Part shown: positions 1 through 9,191 of the stretch, in pieces
How the letters are laid out: each line of letters opens with the position of its first letter
Position numbering within the stretch: position 1 is the first letter of the stretch
From: Pseudomonas sp. Marseille-Q3773
GTDB taxonomy: Bacteria > Pseudomonadota > Gammaproteobacteria > Pseudomonadales > Pseudomonadaceae
Assembly (NCBI RefSeq): GCF_916618955.1
Contig: NZ_OU745390.1
Coordinates: 3,720,001-3,784,000 of the forward strand
Direction of reading: 5' to 3'
Length of the DNA stretch: 64,000 bases
Program-made: the position numbers and the translations under genes
The notes under the pieces: model-generated
Told to the model about the DNA's origin: nothing
Databases searched by the model: none
What the model saw: only the letters and a program-made list of their open reading frames with translations

Positions 1-35
1 GTAACGCCAGGGGTGGTTTTGGTTTCGTCGTTCAT
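1..35 (-). CDS. Unidentified protein, N-terminal fragment (runs off left edge)
   Basis: An ATG at 35-33 on the minus strand opens a frame of eleven full codons (MNDETKTTPGV) that continues past the edge. No strong ribosome-binding site is visible upstream. The fragment is too short to assign to a family, and the call rests only on an open frame leaving the window. Confidence 0.3.
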   Translation of the reverse strand, partial: MNDETKTTPGV

Positions 36-395
36 GAGTTCGGCACCATGGAAATATGTGCCACCCGTCCGTTTCCACACATAGGGGTGACAGCTGCACA
101 CGGGGTGGAAAACCAGGCATGATGCGAACCCGGTAGGCCCAAAGGCCTCCCGCGTACAGCTGTCATAACGACACGCACCATAGCTCTTGCCAGGTTTCCA
201 CACCCGATCACTGAACCGTCAGCGACTGGAAAAGCCTAGAGCGCGGGATTTGCAGGAACAATCAGACGCGTGTCGACAGGGGTTGTAGGGTATTTCGCAG
301 GGGATGGAGTTGCCAGTGCTGAAGCGTAGGAAGAGTCTGGCGTTGTTGTAGGAGTGCAGGTGCGGTCAGGCATATCCTGAGGGCCGCTTTTCGGC
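36..395. other. Non-coding stretch between window-edge gene and REP pair
   Basis: Short open frames here lack ribosome-binding sites and look like chance. Nothing resembling an RNA gene was recognised. It probably holds the promoter of the partial minus-strand gene at the edge. Together with the REP pair that follows it makes the longest gene-free stretch in the window, about 480 bases. Confidence 0.5.
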
Positions 396-497
396 CCTTC
401 GCGGGCATGCCCGCTCCCACAGGGATCGCACATTGCCTGGACTGAGCGCCACACCTGTGGGAGCGGGCGTGTCCGCGAGGGGCTGCAAAGCAGCCCC
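396..497. repeat. Inverted pair of REP elements
   Basis: Two REP units face each other: a unit with core gcgggcatgcccgctcccac near 401-420 and its inverse near 454-480. A small gcagcccc-type stem follows at 481-497. It lies just downstream of the histidine kinase stop codon, a typical place for Pseudomonas REP pairs, and may protect the 3' end of the transcript. Confidence 0.85.
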
Positions 498-517
498 GAC
501 AAAGCCTGCGAAAATCT

Positions 518-2506
518 CTAAAGCGACCGTCGCGTCTGCAGAACATTCGATGCCATCTGCACCTGCGCCACAGCCATGTTCAAACTCAACTCGAACCGGC
601 TGCCCAACCCCCGCGTCGACTCATGCGCCAACCGTGCCCCCAGCAACTCGCCCATCTGCCGGCAGATCGACAAGCCAATCCCCAACCCGCCATACCGCCG
701 GGTCATCGAGCCATCGACCTGGAAGAAGCGCTGATACAAGGTCGACTGGTCGAGGTCGTCAAAGCCAATGCCGCTATCGCTGACGATGAAGGTCAGCGCC
801 AGCTCGTCCGGCCCTAGCCGGCGGCTGCGCACCTGGATCAACACCCCGCCCTGGTGGGTGAACTTCAGGCCGTTGTCCACCAGGCAAGCCAGGCAGCGGG
901 CCAGTTTCTGCCCATCGCCCAGCAAGCCATCCGGCAGGTCGGCCGGGATATCCAGGCTCAGGTACAGGCCTTTGCCCAGCGCCTGCCCGGCATAACCGGC
1001 GCGCAGGCCGTGCAGCAGGTTGCGCAGGCTGAACGGCGCCGGCTGCGCGCGCAGGCGGCCGGCCTGCAGCTCAGACAGGGTAAGGATCGCATCAACCATG
1101 TCCATCATGCCCTGCGCCGCCCCCACCGCAGTACGGTGGTACTGGGCCATTTCGGCCTCCATCGGCAAGGTGTGCATCAGCTCCAGCGAACCGATCACGC
1201 CGTTCATCGGCGTGCGCAGCTCATGCGTCACGCTGGCCAGGAATTCGTCTTTCAGGCGGTTGCTCCTGGCCAGTTGCAAGTTCAACTGTTCAAGCGTCCG
1301 CCCGGCGTCACGCAAGGTCTGCGCCTGCTGCTCGCGCAGGTTGTTGATGCGGTCGGCCAGGGCCAGCGACAGCAAGGCCACCTCCAGCGCCGAACCCAGC
1401 TGGCTGGCGTACATGGTGATGAACACATTCGGCAGGTAACCCAGCACCATCAGGGTGTTGACCAGGCCACCGAGCAGAAAGGCCGTCCAGGCGATGATGA
1501 ACCAGCGCGCCACGCGCAAGCCATGCCACCAAGCGTACAGCCCGGCGCTGAAGATGCTCACGGTGAACAACAGCGCCAACACCGTGGCCATGCGCAAGGC
1601 GAAGCCATAGGGCATGGTGACCGCCAGCACCATGACCAGCGCACCGCCCAGCATCAAGGCCTGCAGCAGCCGGTCGAAGCCACGGCTGATACTGCCCAGC
1701 CGCAGGAAATGCCGGGCGAACTGGCAGCCGAACAGGCCAGCAGCACCGATGAACAGCGGGGTCGAGGCATTCGCCCACCAGGGGCTGTCCGGCCACAGGT
1801 AAGCCACACCGGCGCCGTTCACCGACACCTGGTAAAAGCCGAACGAGGCGATATAGAGGATGTAGTAGAGGTAGCTGACGTCGCGCACGCTGAGGTAGAT
1901 GAACAGGTTGTACACCAGCATCACCAGCAACACGCCATAGATCATCCCCAGCACATACAGGCGCGTCGGCTGCTCCTCCATATAGGCCTCGGGGGACCAC
2001 AGCGTCAGCGGTGCCTGCAGCGAACCCTGGCTGTGCAGGCGCAGGTAGGCGGTGGTTACCTGGCCCGGCGGCAGTTGCAACTCGAACAGGTAGTTGTTCT
2101 GCCGGATCTGCCGGCTGGCGTAGGGCAAGGCATCGCCCGTGCGCCGGGCCAGGCGGAAGTTGCCGCTGCTGTCGGGCAGGTACAGCTCGAGGTGGTCCAG
2201 GGGTGGATAGGCCAGTTCCAGCAACCATTGCCGTGGCGCGGCGCCGGGCGGCGCGATGGGGCGTAGTTCGACCTTCAGCCAGAATACCGATGTCGAATAC
2301 CCGGCGTTCAGCACGTCTTCGGAATGGGAGCGGAAGCGCCTGGCGAACCCAGGGGCACTGACCTGGGCGATGCTGGCCTGGCCATCGACGTCTTCATAGA
2401 CCTGCATGGCCTTGCCCAGCGGAAGTTGCCGGGTCGCGTCGTCGAAATCGACCGCTCCGGCCAAGACGGGCAGCATCCCCAGAAGCACAATCAGCAAATA
2501 GCGCAT
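518..2506 (-). CDS. 7TMR-DISM sensor histidine kinase
   Basis: This is a membrane sensor kinase of 662 residues. A signal peptide (about 1-18) is followed by a periplasmic 7TMR-DISMED2-type beta-sandwich (about 25-170), a seven-helix 7TMR-DISM membrane block (about 180-390), a short coiled coil, a HisKA domain with phospho-acceptor His428 in VTHELRTPMNG, and an HATPase domain with an N box (VDNGLKFT) and G boxes (SDSGIGFD, GGLGIGLSIC). All kinase motifs are intact, so it should autophosphorylate. It ends right after the ATPase domain with no receiver, so it needs a separate partner; no response regulator is adjacent. The ligand is unknown; such sensory domains often bind carbohydrate-like signals. 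It is divergent from thiD. Confidence 0.9.
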   Translation of the reverse strand: MRYLLIVLLGMLPVLAGAVDFDDATRQLPLGKAMQVYEDVDGQASIAQVSAPGFARRFRSHSEDVLNAGYSTSVFWLKVELRPIAPPGAAPRQWLLELAYPPLDHLELYLPDSSGNFRLARRTGDALPYASRQIRQNNYLFELQLPPGQVTTAYLRLHSQGSLQAPLTLWSPEAYMEEQPTRLYVLGMIYGVLLVMLVYNLFIYLSVRDVSYLYYILYIASFGFYQVSVNGAGVAYLWPDSPWWANASTPLFIGAAGLFGCQFARHFLRLGSISRGFDRLLQALMLGGALVMVLAVTMPYGFALRMATVLALLFTVSIFSAGLYAWWHGLRVARWFIIAWTAFLLGGLVNTLMVLGYLPNVFITMYASQLGSALEVALLSLALADRINNLREQQAQTLRDAGRTLEQLNLQLARSNRLKDEFLASVTHELRTPMNGVIGSLELMHTLPMEAEMAQYHRTAVGAAQGMMDMVDAILTLSELQAGRLRAQPAPFSLRNLLHGLRAGYAGQALGKGLYLSLDIPADLPDGLLGDGQKLARCLACLVDNGLKFTHQGGVLIQVRSRRLGPDELALTFIVSDSGIGFDDLDQSTLYQRFFQVDGSMTRRYGGLGIGLSICRQMGELLGARLAHESTRGLGSRFELSLNMAVAQVQMASNVLQTRRSL

Positions 2507-2771
2507 ACAGCCCCAGCATGGCCTGTCCGGTCGAGTCGCGGTTGCCTCCCATCCGTTTGAGACGACCTGATCCGGCAGAACCCGTTTATCGAGTTATCCG
2601 AGCACTCTAGCATAGCTTCGCAACCTGGCAATCGACCATACTCCACCACAAAGAAAAGGCTCTAGATCAATGCTTTCAAAAAGAAAACCGAAAACAAGCT
2701 GACTGCATGATCAGCAAAACCCCTTTGTAGGACGATCCGCCCAAACAGGATTGGTGGTAAGCTCGCCGACC

Positions 2772-3569
2772 ATGAATATCTACAGCTCCCGCCCCGTTGT
2801 CCTCTGTCTCTCCGGCCACGACCCCAGTGGCGGCGCCGGCCTGCAGGCAGATATCGAAGCCCTGCTCGCCCAAGGCTGTCATGCCGCGCCCGCGGTGACT
2901 GCCCTGACCGTGCAGGATACCGTCAACGTTTCCGACTTCCGCGTGCTCGACCGCGAGTGGGTGCTGGCCCAGGCCAACGCCGTGCTGGCCGACTCCACGG
3001 TAGCCGCCGTCAAGCTGGGCATGCTCGGCTCGATCGAGATGGTCGACACCGTCGCCGAGTTGCTGGCCGCGCACCCGCACCTGCCGCTGGTCTGCGACCC
3101 GGTGCTGCGGGCCGGTGGTGGTGGCCGCCTGGGCAAGGACGAAGTGGGCTACGCCCTGCGTGAACGCCTGCTGCCGCTGGCGACCATCGCCACGCCGAAC
3201 CTGCCCGAAGCGCGCATCCTTGCCGAGCTACCCGAGGGCAGCGCCGATGAGTGTGCCGAGAAACTGCTGCCGTTCTGTAGACACCTGCTGATTACCGGTG
3301 GTCACGGCGACGAGGACGAAATTCACAACCGCCTGTACAGCCGCGACGGCCAGCGCCATACCTGGACCTGCCAGCGCCTGCCGGGCAGCTATCATGGCTC
3401 CGGCTGCACCCTGGCCAGCGCCCTGGCCGGGCGCCTGGCCCTGGGCGAACAACTGGACAGCGCCGTGCGCAGCGCCCTGGACTACACCTGGCGCACCTTG
3501 CGTGACGCCGAGCAGCTGGGCAAAGGCCAGTTCGTGCCACGTCGCCTGCCGCTGGATTTCTGCTCCTGA
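2772..3569 (+). CDS. thiD: Hydroxymethylpyrimidine/phosphomethylpyrimidine kinase
   Basis: ThiD phosphorylates HMP and then HMP-P to give the pyrimidine diphosphate half of thiamine, in the cytoplasm. The protein (265 residues, normal for the family) has the N-terminal substrate motif [11 protein letters not shown] and the C-terminal ribokinase-fold anion hole [12 protein letters not shown]. The ATG at 2772 was chosen over an in-frame TTG at 2751 because it matches the usual ThiD N-terminus. The next gene, thiE, starts 13 bases downstream, so the two are co-transcribed and make both substrates meet in one operon. No TPP riboswitch was recognised in the 265-base upstream gap. Confidence 0.95.
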   Translation: MNIYSSRPVVLCLSGHDPSGGAGLQADIEALLAQGCHAAPAVTALTVQDTVNVSDFRVLDREWVLAQANAVLADSTVAAVKLGMLGSIEMVDTVAELLAAHPHLPLVCDPVLRAGGGGRLGKDEVGYALRERLLPLATIATPNLPEARILAELPEGSADECAEKLLPFCRHLLITGGHGDEDEIHNRLYSRDGQRHTWTCQRLPGSYHGSGCTLASALAGRLALGEQLDSAVRSALDYTWRTLRDAEQLGKGQFVPRRLPLDFCS

Positions 3570-3582
3570 TACGAGGCCTTCA

Positions 3583-4206
3583 ATGAAGCTACGCGGTCTG
3601 TACGCCATCACCGACAGCCAGCTGCTCGCCGGCCGTTTCCTCTCGCATGTCGAAGCGGCGCTGGAAGGCGGCGTGTGCCTGCTGCAGTACCGCGACAAGA
3701 GCGACGACGCAGCCCGGCGCCTGCGCGAAGCCGAAGGGCTGATGAAGCTCTGCGAGCGCTACGGCACCCAGCTGATCATCAACGACGACGCTGAACTGGC
3801 CGCGCGCCTGGGCGTCGGCGTGCACCTGGGCCAGACCGACGGCCCGCTGACCCCGGCTCGCGCCTTGCTCGGCCGCCAGGCGATCATCGGTTCCACCTGC
3901 CACGCCAACCTGGACCTGGCCGTCCAGGCTGCCCGCGAAGGTGCCAGCTACGTGGCCTTTGGCCGCTTCTTCAATTCCGTCACCAAACCGGGCGCCCCCG
4001 CTGCCAACATCGAACTGCTGGCGCAGGCCCGCGCCCAGGTGAAACTGCCGATCGCGGTGATCGGTGGCATTACCCTCGACAACGCTGCCCCGCTGGTTGC
4101 CCATGGTGCCGACCTGCTGGCGGTGATCCACGGCCTGTTCGGTGCCGATAGCGCGCAGGAAGTCACCCGTCGCGCCCGCGCCTTCAACGCCTTGTTCGCA
4201 TCCTGA
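3583..4206 (+). CDS. thiE: Thiamine-phosphate synthase
   Basis: ThiE joins HMP-PP with the thiazole phosphate to make thiamine phosphate. The 207-residue TIM barrel carries the family motifs YRDK, NDD (Mg/diphosphate binding), HLGQTD, and the phosphate-binding glycines in GRFFNS and VIGGIT. It sits between thiD and hemL with short gaps (13 and 17 bases), which suggests a thiD-thiE-hemL operon. The first residues, [12 protein letters not shown], agree with the family start. Confidence 0.96.
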   Translation: MKLRGLYAITDSQLLAGRFLSHVEAALEGGVCLLQYRDKSDDAARRLREAEGLMKLCERYGTQLIINDDAELAARLGVGVHLGQTDGPLTPARALLGRQAIIGSTCHANLDLAVQAAREGASYVAFGRFFNSVTKPGAPAANIELLAQARAQVKLPIAVIGGITLDNAAPLVAHGADLLAVIHGLFGADSAQEVTRRARAFNALFAS

Positions 4207-4223
4207 TTCGAGAGAGCCTTCCC

Positions 4224-5507
4224 ATGTCCCGTTCCGAAGCCCTGTTCGCCCAAGCCCAGAAGCACATCCCCGGTGGCGTCAACTCGCCGGTCCGCGCTTT
4301 CCGGAGCGTTGGCGGCACGCCGCTGTTCTTCAAGCATGCCGAAGGCGCCTACGTCGTTGACGAGGACGACAAGCGCTACGTCGACTACGTCGGCTCGTGG
4401 GGCCCGATGATCCTCGGCCACGGTCACCCGCAGGTACTGGACTCGGTACGCAAGCAGCTGGAGCACGGCCTGTCCTATGGCGCGCCGACCGCCATGGAAA
4501 CCGAAATGGCCGACCTGGTCTGCTCGCTGGTGCCGTCGATGGAAATGGTGCGCATGGTCAGCTCCGGCACCGAAGCCACCATGAGCGCCATCCGCCTGGC
4601 CCGCGGCTACACCGGCCGGGACGCCATCATCAAGTTCGAAGGCTGCTACCACGGCCACTCCGACAGCCTGCTGGTAAAAGCCGGTTCCGGCCTGCTGACC
4701 CAGGGCGTGCCGAGCTCGGCTGGCGTACCGGCGGACTTCGCCAAGCACACCCTGACCCTGCCATTCAACGACATCGCTGCCGTCGAGAAGACCCTGGACG
4801 AAGTCGGCCAGACCGTGGCCTGCATCATCGTCGAGCCAGTGGCCGGCAACATGAACTGCGTCCCACCGGCGCCGGGCTTCCTCGAAGGCCTGCGTGAGCT
4901 GTGTGACAAGCACGGCGTGGTACTGATCTTCGACGAAGTGATGACCGGTTTCCGCGTTTCCCTGGGTGGCGCGCAAGGCCACTACGGCATCAAGCCGGAC
5001 CTGTCGACCTTCGGCAAGATCGTCGGCGGCGGCATGCCGGTTGGCTGCTTCGGCGGCAAACGTGAAATCATGGGCTGCATCGCCCCGCTCGGCCCGGTCT
5101 ACCAGGCCGGCACCCTGTCGGGCAACCCGTTGGCCATGGCCGCCGGCCTGACCACCCTGAAGCTGATCAGCCGCCCCGGCTTCCACGCCGAGCTGACCGA
5201 CTACACCAGCCGCATGCTCGACGGCCTGCAACAGCGCGCCGATGCTGCTGGCGTGCCGTTCGTCACCACCCAGGCTGGCGGCATGTTCGGCCTGTACTTC
5301 AGCGGCGCCGACGACATCGTTACCTTCGACGACGTGATGGCCAGCGATGCCGAACGCTTCAAGCGCTTCTTCCACCTGATGCTCGACGGTGGCGTGTACC
5401 TGGCACCGAGCGCATTCGAGGCGGGCTTCACTTCCATAGCCCATGGTGACAAGGAGCTGCAGATCACCCTGGATGCGGCGGAAAAGGCTTTTGCAGCGCT
5501 GAAGTAA
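4224..5507 (+). CDS. hemL: Glutamate-1-semialdehyde 2,1-aminomutase
   Basis: HemL is a PLP enzyme that converts glutamate-1-semialdehyde to 5-aminolevulinate, the last step of the C5 route to heme, siroheme and cobalamin. The 427-residue length is standard. The PLP lysine is Lys265 in [10 protein letters not shown], with the phosphate-binding segment [10 protein letters not shown] and the [10 protein letters not shown] motif upstream of it. Making the tetrapyrrole precursor links it functionally to the corrin genes at 48-56 kb. A REP pair follows the stop codon. Confidence 0.97.
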   Translation: MSRSEALFAQAQKHIPGGVNSPVRAFRSVGGTPLFFKHAEGAYVVDEDDKRYVDYVGSWGPMILGHGHPQVLDSVRKQLEHGLSYGAPTAMETEMADLVCSLVPSMEMVRMVSSGTEATMSAIRLARGYTGRDAIIKFEGCYHGHSDSLLVKAGSGLLTQGVPSSAGVPADFAKHTLTLPFNDIAAVEKTLDEVGQTVACIIVEPVAGNMNCVPPAPGFLEGLRELCDKHGVVLIFDEVMTGFRVSLGGAQGHYGIKPDLSTFGKIVGGGMPVGCFGGKREIMGCIAPLGPVYQAGTLSGNPLAMAAGLTTLKLISRPGFHAELTDYTSRMLDGLQQRADAAGVPFVTTQAGGMFGLYFSGADDIVTFDDVMASDAERFKRFFHLMLDGGVYLAPSAFEAGFTSIAHGDKELQITLDAAEKAFAALK

Positions 5508-5524
5508 CGCGCTGCACCGTGCTT

Positions 5525-5644
5525 TTGTGGGAGCGGCCTTGTGTCGCGAAAGGGCCGCAAAGCGGCCCCAGGACCCAGCAGTAATGCCCAGATTGCTGGG
5601 GCTGCTTCGCAGCCCTTTCGCGACACAAGGCCGCTCCCACAGAG
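5525..5644. repeat. Inverted pair of REP elements, gtgtcgcgaaaggg type
   Basis: Two long arms, about 5525-5568 and 5602-5644, are near-perfect inverse complements. Each contains a gggagcggccttgtgtcgcg type core and a small gcagccc or ggccgc stem. This core differs from the cgcgggtgaacccgc type at other sites in the window, so at least two REP subfamilies coexist here. It lies between hemL and the Sel1-repeat gene, both on the plus strand. Confidence 0.85.
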
Positions 5645-5795
5645 GCCGGTACCGGCAATGAGTCCTCCTGCACAATCAGCTGACTTCCCCAACCAAGCAG
5701 AAAATCGAGTAAAACTTTGTAAGGTTGGCGCTGCTTATCCCATAATGTGCCACCAGAGACATTGGCCGCAGCTTTGCAGAGGTAAGTCGATCCCC

Positions 5796-6341
5796 ATGAA
5801 CCGCACCGGCCGCGCCCTGACCCTGGGCTGCCTGTTGCTTCTTCAGCCCCTGCTGGCCCTGGCAGAGGGCGGTAACTCGTTGCTGATTCCGGCGACGGGC
5901 CGCTGCACCTTGAACGTGCAGCCTGAAGACCTGGCAAACGCACTGAAGGCCTGCGAACAGACAGCGACGGCGGGGGACGCCCAGGCGCAATTCGAACTCG
6001 GCGACTACTACTACTCGCAAACCCCGAAAAACCTCGACAAAGCCCTGGACTGGTTGCAGAAGGCCTCGCTGCAAGGCCATGCCGAAGCCCAGTACCGCCT
6101 GGGTGCCATGTTCTACCGTGGCGAAGGGGTCAAGGCCAACAACGTGCAGGCTTATATCCTGCTGAAGATGGCTGCGGTCAACGGCGCCGAGGATGCGCTG
6201 GACATGGCTGACGAAGTGACCGAGAAAATGCCCCGCGACGAGCTGGAGCACGCCACCCAGGTGCTTGGCCAGATCTTCCGCAAATATTTGCTGGAACTGC
6301 AGAACGCCGAAGGGCGCACACCGTTCTCGCCACTTCCCTGA
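5796..6341 (+). CDS. Secreted Sel1-like (TPR) repeat protein
   Basis: A protein of 181 residues with a cleavable signal peptide (hydrophobic core LGCLLLLQPLLALA, cleavage near residue 24). Two Sel1-like repeats follow, visible as AQFELGDYYYSQ..NLDKALDWLQKAS and AEAQYRLGAMFYRGEGV..NNVQAYILLKMAA. Such alpha-solenoids serve as protein-protein adaptors in the periplasm or envelope. The start at 5796 gives the signal peptide directly. It is convergent with the DUF1820 gene, with only 3 bases between stop codons. Partner unknown. Confidence 0.85.
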   Translation: MNRTGRALTLGCLLLLQPLLALAEGGNSLLIPATGRCTLNVQPEDLANALKACEQTATAGDAQAQFELGDYYYSQTPKNLDKALDWLQKASLQGHAEAQYRLGAMFYRGEGVKANNVQAYILLKMAAVNGAEDALDMADEVTEKMPRDELEHATQVLGQIFRKYLLELQNAEGRTPFSPLP

Positions 6342-6344
6342 AGG

Positions 6345-6671
6345 TCACTTCTCCGGCATCGGCATGGGGAACGGCATCACGTTGCCGCCGCCCTTGGCTT
6401 CGCTGATCTTGGCGGTGCCCAGACGCTCCACCTCATCGATGCGCACGATCGAATGCAGCGGCACGAAACTGCGGATTACCCCGTCGAACTGGCTCTTGAG
6501 CTTTTCTTCGCTCGGGTCCACCACCAGCTGCGAGCGCTCGCCGAAGACGAACTCCTCGATTTCCAGGAAGCCCCACAGGTCGCTCTGGTAGATCTGCTTG
6601 GCATACATCTCGAAGACCTGCCCCTGGTTGAGGAAGATCACCTTGTAAATGGCGGGTTCGCGTTTGCTCAT
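6345..6671 (-). CDS. DUF1820 family protein
   Basis: A cytoplasmic protein of 108 residues beginning MSKREPAIYKVIFLNQGQ. It matches the conserved DUF1820 family of gammaproteobacteria, which has no established function. It is rich in beta-strand-type segments and has an acidic middle (WGFLEIEEFVFGE), and no catalytic motif is apparent. A longer in-frame extension upstream was rejected because its composition is unlike coding sequence and the family starts here. In Pseudomonas this gene usually sits near hemL and ybeZ. Confidence 0.85.
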   Translation of the reverse strand: MSKREPAIYKVIFLNQGQVFEMYAKQIYQSDLWGFLEIEEFVFGERSQLVVDPSEEKLKSQFDGVIRSFVPLHSIVRIDEVERLGTAKISEAKGGGNVMPFPMPMPEK

Positions 6672-6853
6672 GTTCGGCGGGATAACACATGCGTAAGAAA
6701 AGGCAGGCATGATAGCAGACAGGCTTGCCGATCTGTGTTGCCTGCCGCAGAACAGGCCAGACATACCGTTGGACGTTTCAGTGCTTTCGCCACTGCCATT
6801 CAAGGGTTATTCTTGAGTTCACCTTCATTGCCGTCGAGCGGCTAAAAACGACC

Positions 6854-7852
6854 TTGAACGCACCCATACAACCCCATCGTTTCATCCTCGAACCTTTCGA
6901 GGCCCACCGTTTCGCCAACCTGTGCGGCCAGTTCGACGAGCACTTGCGCCTGATCGAACAGCGCCTGGCCATCGAGATCCGCAACCGCGGCAATCAGTTC
7001 GAACTGATCGGCGAACCCAAGACCACCTCCGCCGCCGAGCAGCTGCTGCGCCGTCTCTACCGCGAAACCAAGGCCACCGAGCTGTCGCCGGAAACCGTGC
7101 ACCTGTACCTGCAGGAGTCGGCCGTCGAAAACATCGACAACCCGGCAGTCAACGAGGTCAGCGTTTCGCTGCGCACACGCAAGGGCAATATCCGCCCGCG
7201 CGGTGTCAACCAGCAGCGCTACGTCAAGGAAATCCTGGCCAACGACATCAACTTCGGCATCGGCCCGGCCGGTACCGGCAAGACCTACCTGGCCGTGGCC
7301 TGCGCCGTCGACGCGCTGGAACGTGAACAGGTGCGCCGCATCCTGCTGGTACGCCCGGCGGTCGAGGCTGGCGAAAAGCTCGGCTTCCTGCCCGGCGACC
7401 TGGCCCAGAAGATCGACCCGTACCTGCGCCCGCTGTACGACGCCCTGTACGAGATGCTCGGCTTCGAACACGTGGCCAAGCTGATCGAGCGCCAGGTGAT
7501 CGAGATCGCCCCGCTGGCCTACATGCGTGGCCGCACCCTGAACAACAGCTTCATCATCCTCGACGAAAGCCAGAACACCACGCTGGAGCAGATGAAGATG
7601 TTCCTCACCCGTATCGGCTTCGGCTCCACGGCGGTCATTACCGGCGACATCACCCAGGTCGACCTGCCGCGTGGCACCAAGTCGGGCCTGGCACACGTCA
7701 TCGAGGTGCTGAAGGACGTCCCGGGGATCAGCTTCACCCACTTCCAGCCCAAAGACGTGGTTCGTCACCCACTGGTGCAGCGTATTGTCGAAGCCTACGA
7801 CCGCTTCGATGCCCGCCAGGCCAAGCCCGAGGCGCCCGGCAAAGATGCTTGA
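6854..7852 (+). CDS. ybeZ: PhoH-like ATPase YbeZ
   Basis: A PhoH-family P-loop NTPase of 332 residues linked to rRNA maturation and quality control together with YbeY. Walker A is [11 protein letters not shown] and Walker B is [12 protein letters not shown]; an N-terminal KH-like portion precedes them. I chose the TTG at 6854 (product starts (M)[19 protein letters not shown]) because homologues begin there, although its ribosome-binding site is weak. A longer frame from 6725 has no homologous N-terminus. It overlaps ybeY by 8 bases, so the two are translationally coupled. The usual upstream neighbour miaB is absent. Confidence 0.92.
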   Translation: MNAPIQPHRFILEPFEAHRFANLCGQFDEHLRLIEQRLAIEIRNRGNQFELIGEPKTTSAAEQLLRRLYRETKATELSPETVHLYLQESAVENIDNPAVNEVSVSLRTRKGNIRPRGVNQQRYVKEILANDINFGIGPAGTGKTYLAVACAVDALEREQVRRILLVRPAVEAGEKLGFLPGDLAQKIDPYLRPLYDALYEMLGFEHVAKLIERQVIEIAPLAYMRGRTLNNSFIILDESQNTTLEQMKMFLTRIGFGSTAVITGDITQVDLPRGTKSGLAHVIEVLKDVPGISFTHFQPKDVVRHPLVQRIVEAYDRFDARQAKPEAPGKDA

Positions 7853-8318
7853 ACTCGACATTCAACGGGCCACGGAGGCTGCCGCCCCGGATGACAGCGC
7901 TTTCCGCCGGTGGTGCGAACTGGCCCTGCGCCAGCGCAGCGCCGACTCGGAAATGACCATTCGCCTGGTCGACGAAGCCGAAGGGCGTGAACTGAATCAC
8001 ACCTACCGGCACAAGGACTACGCGACCAACGTGCTGTCGTTCCCGGCCGACGTCCCTGATGACCTGCTCGATATCCCGCTGCTGGGCGACCTGGTGATCT
8101 GCGTGCCGGTGGTCGAGCGCGAAGCGGCCGAACAAGGCAAGTCGCTCGAGGCGCACTGGGCACACCTGGTTATCCATGGCTGCCTGCACCTGCTCGGCTA
8201 CGACCACATCGAGGATGAGGAAGCCGAGGAAATGGAAGGCCTGGAACGGGAATTGCTGGCGGAACTGGGTCACCCCGACCCCTACGCCGACGATGAAACC
8301 GACTCAATCACACACTGA
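7845..8318 (+). CDS. ybeY: Endoribonuclease YbeY (rRNA maturation)
   Basis: A metal-dependent single-strand RNase of 157 residues needed for 16S rRNA 3' end maturation and 70S quality control. The signature [15 protein letters not shown] supplies the three zinc-binding histidines, and NVLSFPAD is the other conserved motif. The ATG at 7845 lies inside the end of ybeZ (8-base overlap) and gives the expected N-terminus MLELDIQ. It is followed by corC after 25 bases. Confidence 0.96.
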   Translation: MLELDIQRATEAAAPDDSAFRRWCELALRQRSADSEMTIRLVDEAEGRELNHTYRHKDYATNVLSFPADVPDDLLDIPLLGDLVICVPVVEREAAEQGKSLEAHWAHLVIHGCLHLLGYDHIEDEEAEEMEGLERELLAELGHPDPYADDETDSITH

Positions 8319-8343
8319 TACACGAAGGATCACGAGAACCGCC

Positions 8344-9183
8344 ATGAGCGAAGATCGATCGAGCAACGGGCAGAAGTCTTGGCTGGGTAAACTGACCCAG
8401 GCTTTTGCCCATGAGCCGAAAAACCGCCAGGAGCTGCTTGAGCTGCTGCGCGAAGCCCATCAGAACAAATTGCTGGACAGCGAAGCGCTGACCATCGTCG
8501 AAGGCGCCATCCAGGTGGCCGACCTGCAGGTGCGCGACATCATGGTGCCGCGCTCGCAGATGATCAGCATCAAGGCCAGTCAGTCGCCACGCGAGTTCCT
8601 GCCGGCAGTGATCGACGCCGCGCACTCGCGTTACCCGGTGATCGGCGAAAGCCATGACGATGTGCTGGGAATCCTGCTCGCCAAGGACCTGCTGCCGCTG
8701 ATCCTCAAGGAGAACGGCGACAGCTTCAATATCAAGGACCTGCTGCGCCCGGCGACCTTCGTGCCGGAGTCCAAGCGCCTGAACGTGCTGCTGCGCGAAT
8801 TCCGCGCCAACCACAACCACATGGCCATCGTCATCGACGAGTACGGCGGCGTGGCCGGCCTGGTCACCATCGAAGACGTGCTGGAACAGATCGTCGGCGA
8901 CATCGAGGACGAGCATGACGTCGAGGAAGACAGCTACATCAAGCCGCTGCCAAGCGGTGACTTCCTGATCAAGGCACTGACTCCGATCGAAAACTTCAAC
9001 GAATTCTTCGACAGCGAATTCTCCGATGACGAGTTCGATACGGTGGGCGGCCTGGTGATGAGCGCCTTCGGCCACCTGCCCAAGCGCAACGAAATCACCG
9101 AGATCGGGCCTTACAAGTTCCGTATTCTCAACGCCGACAGCCGGCGGATACACTTGCTGCGCCTGACACCGATCACCCGTTAA
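8344..9183 (+). CDS. corC: CBS-domain transporter accessory protein CorC (YbeX)
   Basis: A 279-residue cytoplasmic protein with paired CBS domains (about 65-190; conserved DIMVPRSQM and DEYGGVAGLVTIEDV) and a C-terminal CorC_HlyC domain (about 205-279). The family is associated with Mg/Co efflux and with ribosome-related functions alongside YbeY. The start at 8344 yields MSEDRSSNGQKSW, the usual N-terminus. It is the third gene of the ybeZ-ybeY-corC-lnt operon and is 8 bases from lnt. Confidence 0.94.
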   Translation: MSEDRSSNGQKSWLGKLTQAFAHEPKNRQELLELLREAHQNKLLDSEALTIVEGAIQVADLQVRDIMVPRSQMISIKASQSPREFLPAVIDAAHSRYPVIGESHDDVLGILLAKDLLPLILKENGDSFNIKDLLRPATFVPESKRLNVLLREFRANHNHMAIVIDEYGGVAGLVTIEDVLEQIVGDIEDEHDVEEDSYIKPLPSGDFLIKALTPIENFNEFFDSEFSDDEFDTVGGLVMSAFGHLPKRNEITEIGPYKFRILNADSRRIHLLRLTPITR

Positions 9184-9191
9184 GGACGAAC

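Noticed and set aside
854..2266. 470-codon frame antisense to the 7TMR-DISM kinase
   Set aside because: Very Gln/His/Arg-rich low-complexity translation, typical of a reverse-frame artefact; the opposite strand has a complete kinase.
2507..2771. Possible TPP riboswitch before thiD
   Set aside because: No conserved CTGAGA/ACCTGATC-type THI-box combination in the right order was found. A cctgatc occurs at 2566 but lacks the matching partner elements.
5525..5644. Repeats considered as CRISPR units
   Set aside because: These are single inverted pairs at many loci with no direct repeats at regular spacing, so they are REP/BIME elements.
6725..6853. Upstream extension of ybeZ by 43 codons
   Set aside because: The added residues are Cys/Arg-rich, unlike homologues, and no binding site precedes 6725.
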